From assembly GCA_003417655.1 (NCBI GenBank), contig QVMW01000018.1:1-57926 (forward strand): DNA of 57,926 bases, read 5' to 3'. Both the position numbers and the translations under genes were made by a program. The notes beneath the pieces are model-generated. The model was not told the DNA's origin. It did not search any database and saw only the letters and a program-made list of their open reading frames with translations. Below, piece by piece: positions 38,992 to 47,303 of this stretch. How positions within the stretch are numbered: the first letter of the stretch is position 1; every line of letters begins with the position of its first letter. The DNA comes from Rhodobacteraceae bacterium 63075 (GTDB taxonomy: Bacteria; Pseudomonadota; Alphaproteobacteria; Rhodobacterales; Rhodobacteraceae).

Positions 38992-39813
38992 TCAGCTCAG
39001 CCAGGCGGATGTCACCCACCAGCCAGGACGCGCCGCGCGCAGCTCCGCCGCTGCCTCTTCGGCAGCAACCCAGTCATCGAAGAGCGCAAAACAGCTCGCC
39101 CCGGAGCCGGACATGCGCGCCAGCCGCGCGCCGCTCAGGGCCCAGAGCCTGTCGAGCAACTCGCCGATCTCGCGCGCAAGCCCGCACGCGGGCGCTTCAA
39201 GGTCGTTGCGCGTGTGCTTGGACAGGAAGGCGATGAAGGTCTCGAGGTCGGGCGCGCGCGGCAAGCGCGGCATCGGCGCGTTTTCCTTTTGCTCCAGCGC
39301 GCCGAAGACACGCGGGGTCGAGAGCGGCACGCCGGGGTTGGCCAGCACGGCAGCCAGCCGCGGCAGGTCGTCCACGGGGGTGATGTCTTCGCCGATGCCG
39401 CGCATCAGGCAGGCGCGCCCATGCTGGCAGACAGGCACATCCGCGCCCAGCGCGGCAGGATCGCCCGCGACCGGTCCGCCCAGCGCCTCGAGCGCGCGCA
39501 AAGCCGCCGCCGCATCGGACGAGCCGCCCCCAAGCCCGGCCGCTGCGGGCAAGTGCTTTTCAAGTGTGAATTCCGCGTTCCGCCCCGCCCATTCGGCCGC
39601 CTTAAGCACAAGGTTCTCCGGCCCAGGGGGCACGCCTTCTGCCATCGGGCCGGTAAGCACGAGCGTGCTCCGCTCCGCCGCGCGCGCGGTCAGCCTGTCG
39701 CCGAGATTGGCGAACATCACGAGACTGTCGAGCAGGTGATAGCCGTCCGCGCGCTGGCCGAGCACGTGCAGCGCGAGGTTGATCTTCGCCGGGGCGAAGG
39801 CCTCGACCGTCAT
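38992..39813 (-). CDS. ispE: 4-diphosphocytidyl-2-C-methyl-D-erythritol kinase
   Basis: This 273-residue GHMP kinase starts MTVEAFAPAKINLALHVLGQ. The ATP-binding PAAAGLGGGSSDAAAAL motif is near residue 85-105, and the C-terminal GHMP motif RMSGSGASCFALF is present. It phosphorylates CDP-methylerythritol in the non-mevalonate isoprenoid pathway in the cytosol. The start lies 3 bp after the TPR gene stop, so the two form an operon. Confidence 0.95.
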   Translation of the reverse strand: MTVEAFAPAKINLALHVLGQRADGYHLLDSLVMFANLGDRLTARAAERSTLVLTGPMAEGVPPGPENLVLKAAEWAGRNAEFTLEKHLPAAAGLGGGSSDAAAALRALEALGGPVAGDPAALGADVPVCQHGRACLMRGIGEDITPVDDLPRLAAVLANPGVPLSTPRVFGALEQKENAPMPRLPRAPDLETFIAFLSKHTRNDLEAPACGLAREIGELLDRLWALSGARLARMSGSGASCFALFDDWVAAEEAAAELRAARPGWWVTSAWLS

Positions 39814-39816
39814 GCC

Positions 39817-41571
39817 TCAGGTTTCGTCATTGGCCAGTTGCAGCGGCTCGGAGCCTTCCTCTTCGAGCACCGCGTCCAGACCCTTCTCGAGCTTGCGGCG
39901 GATCCGCTCGGGATCGGCATCCTCGCTGGCGGTGCCATGGTCAATGAACGAGAGCGCGCGCTTCCACTGGAACCTCGCCTCGAGCTTGCGCCCGACGGCC
40001 CAGTAGACATCGCCGAGATGGTCGTTGATCACCGGGTCGATCGACATCAGCTCCGCCGCGCGCTCCATGTGCGGGACGGCTTCCTCGTAGCGCCCCAGCC
40101 GGAACAGCGCCCAGCCGAGACTGTCGATGATATAGCCGCTCTCGGGGCGCGCCGCGACGGCCCGCTCGATCATCTCGAGCGCCTCTCCCAGCTTGCGCTG
40201 CTGCTCGACGAGCGAGTAGCCGAGATAGTTGAGCACATTCGGCTCATCGGGGCGGATTTCCAGCGCGCGCCGGAAATCGGCCTCCGCGCGGTCCCAGTTG
40301 TCCAGCCTCTCATGCACGATCCCGCGGGTGTAGAAGGTCCGCCAGTCGTCGCTCTCTGCCCCGCCGCGCAGCTCCAGCGCCCGGTCATAGGCCGCGACAG
40401 CCTCTTCCCAGCGGTCCTCGCTGCGCATCAGATCGCCCATCGCGCTATGCACGACGGCCAGCTCTGCATGGCTCTCGGCCAGCTGCTCCATCACTTCGAT
40501 CGCCGCGTCCTGCTTGCCCGCTTGCCGCAGGGTCTCGGCACGACCGAGCTCGGCCACATGGTAGGCCGGATGATCATAGGGAACCTTGCGATAGGCCGCC
40601 GTCGCGGCATCGAACTGGCCGATGCCCTCGAGACGCTGCGCGATCAGCAGCGTCGCATCGACATTGCCGGGGTCAACCGCAGCGGCCGCCTGCGCAAAGA
40701 GCAGCGCGTCGGGCCCGGCCGTTTCCTGGCCGATGGCTCCGGCAATGGTGAAATACACCTCCGCGATCCCGGCGCGCGGCCCGTCTATCAGGTCGAACTG
40801 CAAGGTTTCACCGGCTTCCAGGGCGGCCTTCATCGGGGCCAGCTCCGGCCCCGGCTGCGGCCCGAAGGAGCGTTCGATCAGGGCCAGCGCTTCCTCGGTC
40901 TTGCCCTGCATGCTGAGAACCTCGATGCGCGCGATCACGCCGCGCCGGGTCTGGATCAGCGAGCCGGGCCGCGGCGCTTCGAGAAGCTCGGAGGCGCCGC
41001 CCAGATCGCCGACATGCGCGAGGGCGAGGGCCTTGTGATAGGTGCCGAAAGAGCCCGTTCCCTTGCCCTCGATCACCTTGTCGAACTCTTCCAGCGCCGC
41101 GCTCATGTCGCCCGAGCCGACAAGCGCCCAGGCCTTGACCAGCTGGTCCAGCAGCTCGCCCATGTGGCGGCCCGCCTCGATCCGCTCGATCAGCGCGGCG
41201 TAATCCGTCTCCTGCGCCTCCCGGACGGCCAGCGAGAGCTGGCCGAGCTGGCTCGGTTTACCGGCATCCTCCAGAGTGCGTGCAACGGTCGCCGCGCGGT
41301 CAAGCCGCCCCATGGCGATTTGCGCCAGCACGAGCTCTTCCTTGAGCCCGATGTTGGACGCATCCCGCGACAGCGCGATCGTGTAATACCGCGACGCGGC
41401 ATCGAAATCATTGAGCCGTGCCGCCTGCCGCGCGGCCAGGTAGGCCCCGGAGAACCCCTGCCCCGGTGCCGTCTCCTGCGCCTGCGCCGAAGGCGCTGCT
41501 ACGCTCAGCGCGCCGAGCAGAAGGGCTGCCGCTCCTGCCAGCCCGACTGCTCCCATTCTCGTTCTCGCCAT
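39817..41571 (-). CDS. Secreted/periplasmic TPR-repeat protein
   Basis: This 584-residue protein starts MARTRMGAVGLAGAAALLLG, with a signal peptide to about residue 32 (AQAQE). The rest is made of tetratricopeptide repeats, clearest toward the C-terminus (LNYLGYSLVEQQRKLGEALE, IDSLGWALFRLGRYEEAVPH). A GTG at 41583 is an alternative start, but the ATG has the better-spaced GAGG. It resembles the TPR protein commonly found upstream of ispE in Rhodobacteraceae. Probably a protein-interaction scaffold; no enzyme domain is seen. Confidence 0.85.
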   Translation of the reverse strand: MARTRMGAVGLAGAAALLLGALSVAAPSAQAQETAPGQGFSGAYLAARQAARLNDFDAASRYYTIALSRDASNIGLKEELVLAQIAMGRLDRAATVARTLEDAGKPSQLGQLSLAVREAQETDYAALIERIEAGRHMGELLDQLVKAWALVGSGDMSAALEEFDKVIEGKGTGSFGTYHKALALAHVGDLGGASELLEAPRPGSLIQTRRGVIARIEVLSMQGKTEEALALIERSFGPQPGPELAPMKAALEAGETLQFDLIDGPRAGIAEVYFTIAGAIGQETAGPDALLFAQAAAAVDPGNVDATLLIAQRLEGIGQFDAATAAYRKVPYDHPAYHVAELGRAETLRQAGKQDAAIEVMEQLAESHAELAVVHSAMGDLMRSEDRWEEAVAAYDRALELRGGAESDDWRTFYTRGIVHERLDNWDRAEADFRRALEIRPDEPNVLNYLGYSLVEQQRKLGEALEMIERAVAARPESGYIIDSLGWALFRLGRYEEAVPHMERAAELMSIDPVINDHLGDVYWAVGRKLEARFQWKRALSFIDHGTASEDADPERIRRKLEKGLDAVLEEEGSEPLQLANDET

Positions 41572-41657
41572 GTCTCGCCTCACCTCAGATTGAACCGGAA
41601 GACTATCTGCACATCCCGCAAATGCAAGCGCCTGACCCCCACGCCCCCGTGAAATGG

Positions 41658-41693
41658 CAAACGCCCGCCTCCCCTTGTAAGGAAGCGGGCGTT
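41658..41693 (-). terminator. Terminator of the ETF-QO gene
   Basis: On the minus strand AACGCCCGC and GCGGGCGTT form a 9-bp stem around a 16-nt loop, followed by a short TTG tract, 24 nt after the ETF-QO stop. Confidence 0.65.
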
Positions 41694-41716
41694 AACAGCG
41701 CCTTATGGCACGCGCC

Positions 41717-43363
41717 TTACATGTTGGGGTAATTCGGCCCGTCGCCCCCCTGCGGCACGGTCCAGTTGATGTTCTGGCTCGGGTCCTTGATGTCGCAGGT
41801 CTTGCAGTGCACGCAGTTCTGGAAGTTGATCACGAATCGCGGCTCCTTGCCCTCTTCGGTCGCGAACTCGTAGACCCCTGCGGGGCAGTAGCGCGCCGAA
41901 GGCCCGGCGTATTTCGGCAGGTTCACATCCACGGGCACGCTCTCGTCCTTGAGCTTGAGATGCGCCGGCTGGCTCTCCTCGTGGTTGGTGAAGGAGAAGG
42001 CCACGTTGGTCAGGCGGTCGAAGCTGAGCTTGCCGTCGGGCTTGGGATAGTCGATCGGCTTGTGCTTCTCGGCTGGCTCTGTGGCTTCCGCATCGCTCTT
42101 GCCGTGCCCCAGCGTTCCGAAAAGCGAGAAGCCGAACGTGTTGGTCCACATGTCGAGCCCGCCAAGCGCAAGGCTGGGCATCAGGCCCCATTTCGACCAC
42201 ATCGGCTTGACGTTACGCACCTTCTTGAGGTCTTTGCCGATCTCGCCTGTGCGCACCTCGTCTTCATAGGCGCTCAGCTCGTCGCCCGCGCGGCCGGCCT
42301 TGATCGCGTCATGCGCGGCCTCGGCCGCGGCGATCCCTGAATGCATGGCGTTGTGGTTGCCCTTGATGCGGGGGACGTTGACCATGCCCACCGAGCAGCC
42401 CAGCATCGCAGCCCCCGGCACGACCATCTTCGGCATCGACTGGTAGCCGCCCTCGCTGATCGCGCGGGCACCGTAGGCCACGCGCTTGCCGCCTTCCAGC
42501 AGCTCGGCCACCATCGGGTGATGCTTGAAGCGCTGGAATTCCATGTAAGGGAAGAGATGCGGGTTCTTGTAGTTCAGGTGCACCACGAAACCGACATAGA
42601 CCTGGTTGTTCTCCAGGTGATAGATGAAGGAGCCGCCGCCCGCATTGCCGCCCAGCGGCCAGCCCATCGTGTGGGTCACGCTGCCCTCGCGGTGCTTCTC
42701 GGGGTCGATCTCCCAGATCTCCTTCATGCCGAGCCCGAATTTCTGCGGCTCGTGCCCGTCCGAGAGATTGTATTTCTCGATCAGCTCCTTGGAGAGGCTC
42801 CCGCGCACGCCCTCGCTCAGGAAGACGTATTTGCCGTGCAGCTCCATGCCCGGCTCGGTGTTGGGCCCGATCGAGCCATCGGCCTCGAGCCCGAAGACAC
42901 CGGCAACGACGCCCTTGACCCGGTCACCTTCGTAAACCAGCTCCGAGCAGGCCATGCCGGGGAAGATCTCGACACCCAGCGCCTCGGCCTGTTCAGCCAT
43001 CCAGCGGCAGACATTGCCCATCGACACGATGTAATTGCCGTGGTTGTTCATCAAGGGGGGCATCGGCCAGTTGGGCACGCGGATCTCGCCCGCCTCGCCC
43101 AGCACGTAGAAATTGTCGTCCTTCACCGGCACGTTGAGCGGCGCGCCCTTCTCCTTCCAGTCCGGCATCAGGCGGTCGAGGCCCGAAGGGTCCAGCACCG
43201 CCCCCGACAGGATATGCGCGCCCACTTCCGAGCCTTTCTCCAGAACCACGACGTCGAGGTTCTCGTCGAGCTGTTTCAGACGGATCGCCGCCGAGAGGCC
43301 CGCGGGCCCCGCGCCCACGATGACCACATCATATTCCATCGCTTCGCGTTCGATGTCAGACAT
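41717..43363 (-). CDS. Electron transfer flavoprotein-ubiquinone oxidoreductase
   Basis: With the ATG at 43363 (MSDIEREAMEYDVVIVGAGP) the protein is 548 residues. The FAD-binding VVIVGAGPAGLSAAI lies near residue 12. GWPLGGNAGGGSFIYHLEN is typical of the family. A C-terminal 4Fe-4S site (NCVHCKTCDIKDPSQNINW) holds the cluster cysteines. It passes electrons from ETF, fed by fatty-acid and amine or choline-derivative dehydrogenases, to ubiquinone at the membrane. The preceding 284 bp carry a small direct-repeat array. Confidence 0.96.
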   Translation of the reverse strand: MSDIEREAMEYDVVIVGAGPAGLSAAIRLKQLDENLDVVVLEKGSEVGAHILSGAVLDPSGLDRLMPDWKEKGAPLNVPVKDDNFYVLGEAGEIRVPNWPMPPLMNNHGNYIVSMGNVCRWMAEQAEALGVEIFPGMACSELVYEGDRVKGVVAGVFGLEADGSIGPNTEPGMELHGKYVFLSEGVRGSLSKELIEKYNLSDGHEPQKFGLGMKEIWEIDPEKHREGSVTHTMGWPLGGNAGGGSFIYHLENNQVYVGFVVHLNYKNPHLFPYMEFQRFKHHPMVAELLEGGKRVAYGARAISEGGYQSMPKMVVPGAAMLGCSVGMVNVPRIKGNHNAMHSGIAAAEAAHDAIKAGRAGDELSAYEDEVRTGEIGKDLKKVRNVKPMWSKWGLMPSLALGGLDMWTNTFGFSLFGTLGHGKSDAEATEPAEKHKPIDYPKPDGKLSFDRLTNVAFSFTNHEESQPAHLKLKDESVPVDVNLPKYAGPSARYCPAGVYEFATEEGKEPRFVINFQNCVHCKTCDIKDPSQNINWTVPQGGDGPNYPNM

Positions 43364-43545
43364 ACTTTGGTTCCCTTCAACCCGGAGAGGCATAACATTA
43401 TTTCGCGTCTGATTACATGCCCCCGCTTGCCAAGGTCAATCGCGACACGACGTTAAACCCGCAAAACGCGGCATCTCGCAGCAGGGCAGCGTCCATCCGG
43501 CGCGCGCTGGGTTAACGAACGGGCCGGGCCCGGAAAGCCGTTCGC

Positions 43546-43580
43546 GGGGGTGTACCCGGGGTGCACAGGGGGGTGTACGG
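43546..43580. repeat. Three short direct repeats upstream of ETF-QO
   Basis: GGGGTGTAC, GGGGTGCAC and GGGGTGTAC recur with 11- and 12-bp periodicity (TGTAC at 43551, TGCAC at 43562, TGTAC at 43574). One-turn spacing on one DNA face is compatible with a regulator array, about 185-215 bp upstream of the ETF-QO start and just after the argS stop. No other feature is seen in this 284-bp gap. Confidence 0.4.
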
Positions 43581-43647
43581 ATGTCACCCCCTGGCCTCGC
43601 GGGATTCGCCAGTGGTTAACGACGCGCCTGAAAGCGCGAAAAATCGC

Positions 43648-45372
43648 TCACATCCGGGCCGGGACCTCGATCCCGAGCAGGTCGAGCCCGAGCCTGAGCT
43701 GCTGGCTGGCCGCCTCCAGAAGCCCCAGATGCGAGGCCGCCACGCCTGGGTCTATCCCCTCGCCCAACACGCGGTTGGACTGGTAGAAGCTGTTGGTCAC
43801 ATTGGCGAGCTTGTAGACATGCATCGCCAGATGGTTCGGCTTGCGCGTCTCCACGGCGCGCTGGACCTTGCCGGCGAACTCGTCAAGCGTCAGCACGACG
43901 GGCCGCGCGTTCTCTGTCACGTCCCTGAAGGGCGCAGGCAAAAGGCCCGCCGCCTTGGCCCGCTGCATGAGCGAGGCGATGCGCACGCAGGTATACTGGA
44001 TATAGGGCCCGGTTTTGCCTTCGAACTGCAAGAACTGTTCCATATCAAAGACATAGTTGCTCTCGCGGTCATGACTGAGCTCGCCGAACTTGATCGCCGC
44101 AAGGCCGATCTGCTCGGCGGCAGCTTCCAGCTCCGCGCCCGAAAGCTGCCCCATCTCCTCCAGCCGCTTGCGCGCGGCGGCGTGCATTTCGTCCATCAGG
44201 TCATGCAGCCGCATCACGCCGCCTTCGCGGGTCTTGAAGGGCTTGCCATCGGTGCCGTTCACCGTCCCGAAGGCGGTATGTTCGAGCTGCGCACCGCCCG
44301 ACAGCCCGGTCTGCCCGGCAGCGAGGAAGACCTGCTGGAAATGCATCTTCTGGCGCGCATCGACGACGTAGAGAATATAGTCGGGATCGTCCTGCTCGAC
44401 ACGGTCGACGATGGTTGCCAGATCGGTCGCGCCATAGCCGTAGCCGCCATTGGAGTTGCGCAGCATCAAGGGAGGCAGTTTCTTGTCGGTCTGAAGATGC
44501 ACCACGATCGCCCCGTCATCGAGCACCGCATCACCGCTTTTCTCAAGCTTTTCAACGATCTGCCCGAGCATGTCCTGGTAGCGGCTTTCACCGTGGAAAT
44601 AGGTGAATTCACAGCCCAGCCTGTCATAGTCCCGGCGCAGGCTCGCCTTGCTCACCTCGACGATCCGTCGCCACAGGCGCATGTATTGCGCGTCGCCTGC
44701 CTGAAGCGCCGAGGTCGCCTTGCGCGCGCGGTCGCGGAAGGCCTCGTCCGCCTTCGACTTGGCCGAGGCCTGCGGATACCATTCCTGCAGGTTCTCCATG
44801 GTCAGCGGCGCTTCGACTTCCTCCTCGAAGAGGTCGGGGCGCACCTCCTCGATCTGGCTGATGAGCTGGCCGATCTGAAGGCCCCAGTCGCCCAGGTGCA
44901 CATCGCTGACAACGTCATGCCCGGCGAACGCGAGCAGGTTGATGAGCCCCTGCCCGACGATGGCCGAGCGCAGATGCCCCACATGCATTTCCTTGGCCAG
45001 GTTCGGTCCGCCGTAATCGACCATGATCTTGGCGGGCTTCTCAGCGGAATCCGAAAGCGCGCGCGCGTCGCCTGCCTGCGCCGCAACGGCCTGCGTCAGC
45101 GCATTGTCCGTGGCGCGGAAATTCAGAAAGCCCGGCTTCACGAATTCGGCCTCGAACAGCCCGCCGAGCTCCAGCTTCTCCATGACAGCCTCGCCCGCGA
45201 GCGCCGGGTTCATTTTCCGGCTCTTGGCCACGCCCATCAGCCCGTTGCACTGAAAATCCGCCAGATCGGGCCGGTCGGAGACGCGGACCGCGCCGAACTT
45301 CGCCTCGAAGCCGGCGGCTTCGAAAGCCTCCGTCACGCTCTGCTGCAAGCTGTCGATCAGTGTCGTTTTCAT
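43648..45372 (-). CDS. argS: Arginyl-tRNA synthetase (E. coli-type)
   Basis: With the ATG at 45372 (MKTTLIDSLQQSVTEAFEAA; GAGG upstream) the protein is 574 residues. The HIGH-type motif is PNLAKEMHVGHLRSAIVGQG (~residue 125), and the KMSKS region appears in the E. coli form GTDGKPFKTREGGVMRL. A C-terminal DALR anticodon-binding domain is present. It charges tRNA-Arg. It belongs to the lineage of E. coli ArgS and not to the type I associate with alphaproteobacteria, a degenerate relative of which is divergent next to it. A longer frame up to 46410 is rejected. Confidence 0.95.
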   Translation of the reverse strand: MKTTLIDSLQQSVTEAFEAAGFEAKFGAVRVSDRPDLADFQCNGLMGVAKSRKMNPALAGEAVMEKLELGGLFEAEFVKPGFLNFRATDNALTQAVAAQAGDARALSDSAEKPAKIMVDYGGPNLAKEMHVGHLRSAIVGQGLINLLAFAGHDVVSDVHLGDWGLQIGQLISQIEEVRPDLFEEEVEAPLTMENLQEWYPQASAKSKADEAFRDRARKATSALQAGDAQYMRLWRRIVEVSKASLRRDYDRLGCEFTYFHGESRYQDMLGQIVEKLEKSGDAVLDDGAIVVHLQTDKKLPPLMLRNSNGGYGYGATDLATIVDRVEQDDPDYILYVVDARQKMHFQQVFLAAGQTGLSGGAQLEHTAFGTVNGTDGKPFKTREGGVMRLHDLMDEMHAAARKRLEEMGQLSGAELEAAAEQIGLAAIKFGELSHDRESNYVFDMEQFLQFEGKTGPYIQYTCVRIASLMQRAKAAGLLPAPFRDVTENARPVVLTLDEFAGKVQRAVETRKPNHLAMHVYKLANVTNSFYQSNRVLGEGIDPGVAASHLGLLEAASQQLRLGLDLLGIEVPARM

Positions 45373-45510
45373 GGCGCGCTGCCTCTTCGCGGGGGTTTGG
45401 AAAGTCGCGCCTACATAGAGCAGGTAAGGGCCCAAGGAAAAGGGGCAAATCGCGCCAAATCGCGCCTGTCCCGAATTCCCTTGCCCCGGTTTTCCTGCTA
45501 GCAAAGCGCC

Positions 45511-46737
45511 ATGAGTATTGCTGAAAGCCTCACCCGTGGCGCAGGCCGGAGCGCCAATGTCGAGTTCGTCTCGGCCTATCCCACGCGCGCCCTGCGCGCC
45601 GAGGACGGCTATGCCGCCGTCACGGGGGATGTGCTGAGCAACCTTCTGGACCATTTCGGCTGGACGGTCACGCGCGAGTATTTCGTCAACGATACCGGCC
45701 CGCAGCTCGATGCGCTCGCCCGGGGCGTCTATGCGCGCTGCATCGCGCCGGATGATTTCGCCCGCGATGACATCTCGGGTCTTGCCGAGAAGGTCCGGCA
45801 GCGAATCGACCCCGGCCTGCTCGGAGCCCCGGAGGAGCGCTGGCTGCCATCCGTCCGCGAGGCCTCGATCGACATCGCCCTCGGCACGATCCGCGCCGAG
45901 CTTGCGGCGCTCGGCGTGCGCTTCGACCTGTTCAGCCGCGAAAGCGCGCTCGGCCTCGGCACGGCGCGCGCGGAGATGCTGGCGCGCTTCGCCGCGCGCG
46001 GGCAGCTCTGCGATACGAATGGTCATCCATTGCGCGCAGATGACCTCCCCCCGACAGGACGCGCGCTGCTCGCCACGGACAGGGCAGGCGACAGCCGCAC
46101 GCGCCCGCTCACCGGCGGCGACGGTCAGCCGACCTACTTCGCCAATGACCTGGCCTATCACGCCGGCAAGATAGCGCGCGGCCATGCGCTGCTGATCGAC
46201 GTTTTCCGCCGCGATCACGCCTCCTACGCGCCTGGCCTCAAGGCGGGTGTGTCTCTGCTGAGCGAGGGCGCGGCGGCGCTCTCCGTCTGCCTGATCGACC
46301 CGGTCAAACCGGCGGCCGACGAAACGCCCTCTCCCCGCGCCCAAGGCCAGGGAGGACCGCCCGGACTTTCGGAGTTGCTGGCCTTCTACGGCCCTGCGAC
46401 CCTGCGCCATCTCTGCCTGTCACATGTCCCCGGAACACCGCTCGAGATCGCCCTTGATGCAGGCACACGCGCAGCGCTGGAGGGCCGCGAGAAGCGCCAG
46501 CGCGCGGCCCTGGCCCTGCCCGAGGACACCGGCGCAAAAGCCTGTGCCCCCGAGCCCCTCGATGAAATGCTCGCCCGAAGCCTGGGCGAACTCGCGCCCG
46601 GCATGCTCATGGCCCATGCCGATGCCATCGCCCGGAGCGCGGAAAGTGTCGCTTCCATCCACCCCGACGACCTTTTCGCGCTCAAGAGCTGCCGGGCGCT
46701 GCTCGGGCTCGCAGAACCACAGGAGATATCCCCGTGA
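45511..46737 (+). CDS. Degenerate arginyl-tRNA synthetase paralog (catalytic-fold only)
   Basis: This 408-residue protein starts MSIAESLTRGAGRSANVEFV. It follows the alphaproteobacterial ArgS type closely in places: NVEFVSAYPT, VTREYFVNDTGPQLDALARG, WLPSVREASIDIALGTIRAE and YFANDLAYHAGKIARG. The HVGH (HIGH) motif is replaced by RAED (residues 29-32), and the KMSK(R) loop is replaced by the unrelated ADETPSPRAQGQGG. The N-terminal tRNA D-loop domain and C-terminal anticodon domain are absent. Arginine/tRNA-facing residues are kept more than ATP-binding ones. The GNAT gene overlaps its stop (GTGA). Probably not a synthetase. Confidence 0.8.
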   Translation: MSIAESLTRGAGRSANVEFVSAYPTRALRAEDGYAAVTGDVLSNLLDHFGWTVTREYFVNDTGPQLDALARGVYARCIAPDDFARDDISGLAEKVRQRIDPGLLGAPEERWLPSVREASIDIALGTIRAELAALGVRFDLFSRESALGLGTARAEMLARFAARGQLCDTNGHPLRADDLPPTGRALLATDRAGDSRTRPLTGGDGQPTYFANDLAYHAGKIARGHALLIDVFRRDHASYAPGLKAGVSLLSEGAAALSVCLIDPVKPAADETPSPRAQGQGGPPGLSELLAFYGPATLRHLCLSHVPGTPLEIALDAGTRAALEGREKRQRAALALPEDTGAKACAPEPLDEMLARSLGELAPGMLMAHADAIARSAESVASIHPDDLFALKSCRALLGLAEPQEISP

Positions 46738-47186
46738 GCGACCTCAAGATCCGGCCTGTCACCCCGGCTGACCGCGCCGCCTGGCAGCGGCTCTTCACCG
46801 ATTACCTCACCTTCTACGAGACCTCCCGCCCCGAAGCGGTGTTCGACACCGCCTTTTCCCGCCTCCTGAGCGACCACCCGCAGGAGTTCAGCGGATTGCT
46901 CGCGGAACTGGACGGAGAGATCGTCGGGCTCACGCATTACCTTTTCCACCGCCACATGTGGTCGGAGGCGAACACCTGCTACCTGCAGGACCTCTTCGTG
47001 GCCAAGGCAGCCCGCGGCGCAGGTGCAGGCCGCGCCCTGATCGAGGCGGTGCATGACCGTGCCGCGCACGCGGGCGCAACGGGCGTCTACTGGCTGACGC
47101 AGGACTTCAACCACACCGCGCGCCGCCTCTATGACGAGGTTGCCGAGCTCACGCCCTTCATCAAATACAACATGCCCGTCACCTGA
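46734..47186 (+). CDS. GNAT-family N-acetyltransferase
   Basis: This 150-residue protein starts at a GTG (VSDLKIRPVTPADRAAWQRL) that overlaps the TGA of the ArgS-like gene by 4 bp, so translation is coupled. The acetyl-CoA-binding loop is AARGAGAGRALIEAV near residue 92-106, followed by the usual beta6-beta7 ending (NHTARRLYDEVAELTPFIKY). The substrate is unknown. The coupling suggests that it acts in the same process as the ArgS-like protein. The twin-hairpin repeat copy B follows its stop. Confidence 0.85.
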   Translation: MSDLKIRPVTPADRAAWQRLFTDYLTFYETSRPEAVFDTAFSRLLSDHPQEFSGLLAELDGEIVGLTHYLFHRHMWSEANTCYLQDLFVAKAARGAGAGRALIEAVHDRAAHAGATGVYWLTQDFNHTARRLYDEVAELTPFIKYNMPVT

Positions 47187-47245
47187 CCCTCGGTTCGCGC
47201 GCTTCAGCGACCGCCATGGGCGCTTGCTAACCGCCCGAGCAAGGC

Positions 47246-47294
47246 GCCGTTTTCTTTCAAAGAAAACGGTCCGGAATTTTCGAAAAATTCCGGC
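47246..47294. repeat. 49-bp twin-hairpin repeat, copy B
   Basis: Identical over all 49 bases to 35857-35905: two adjacent 23-bp inverted repeats separated by a single T. It sits between the convergent GNAT gene (plus) and modC (minus), 60 bp after the former stop and 10 bp from the latter. Confidence 0.92.
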
Positions 47295-47303
47295 ACCCGA
47301 GGG

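Noticed and set aside
38848..41652. 934-codon plus-strand frame opposite ispE and the TPR gene
   Set aside because: Shadow frame covering two well-supported minus-strand genes.
45373..46410. N-terminal extension of argS on the minus strand
   Set aside because: It is antisense to the ArgS-like gene, and the family start with RBS is at 45372.
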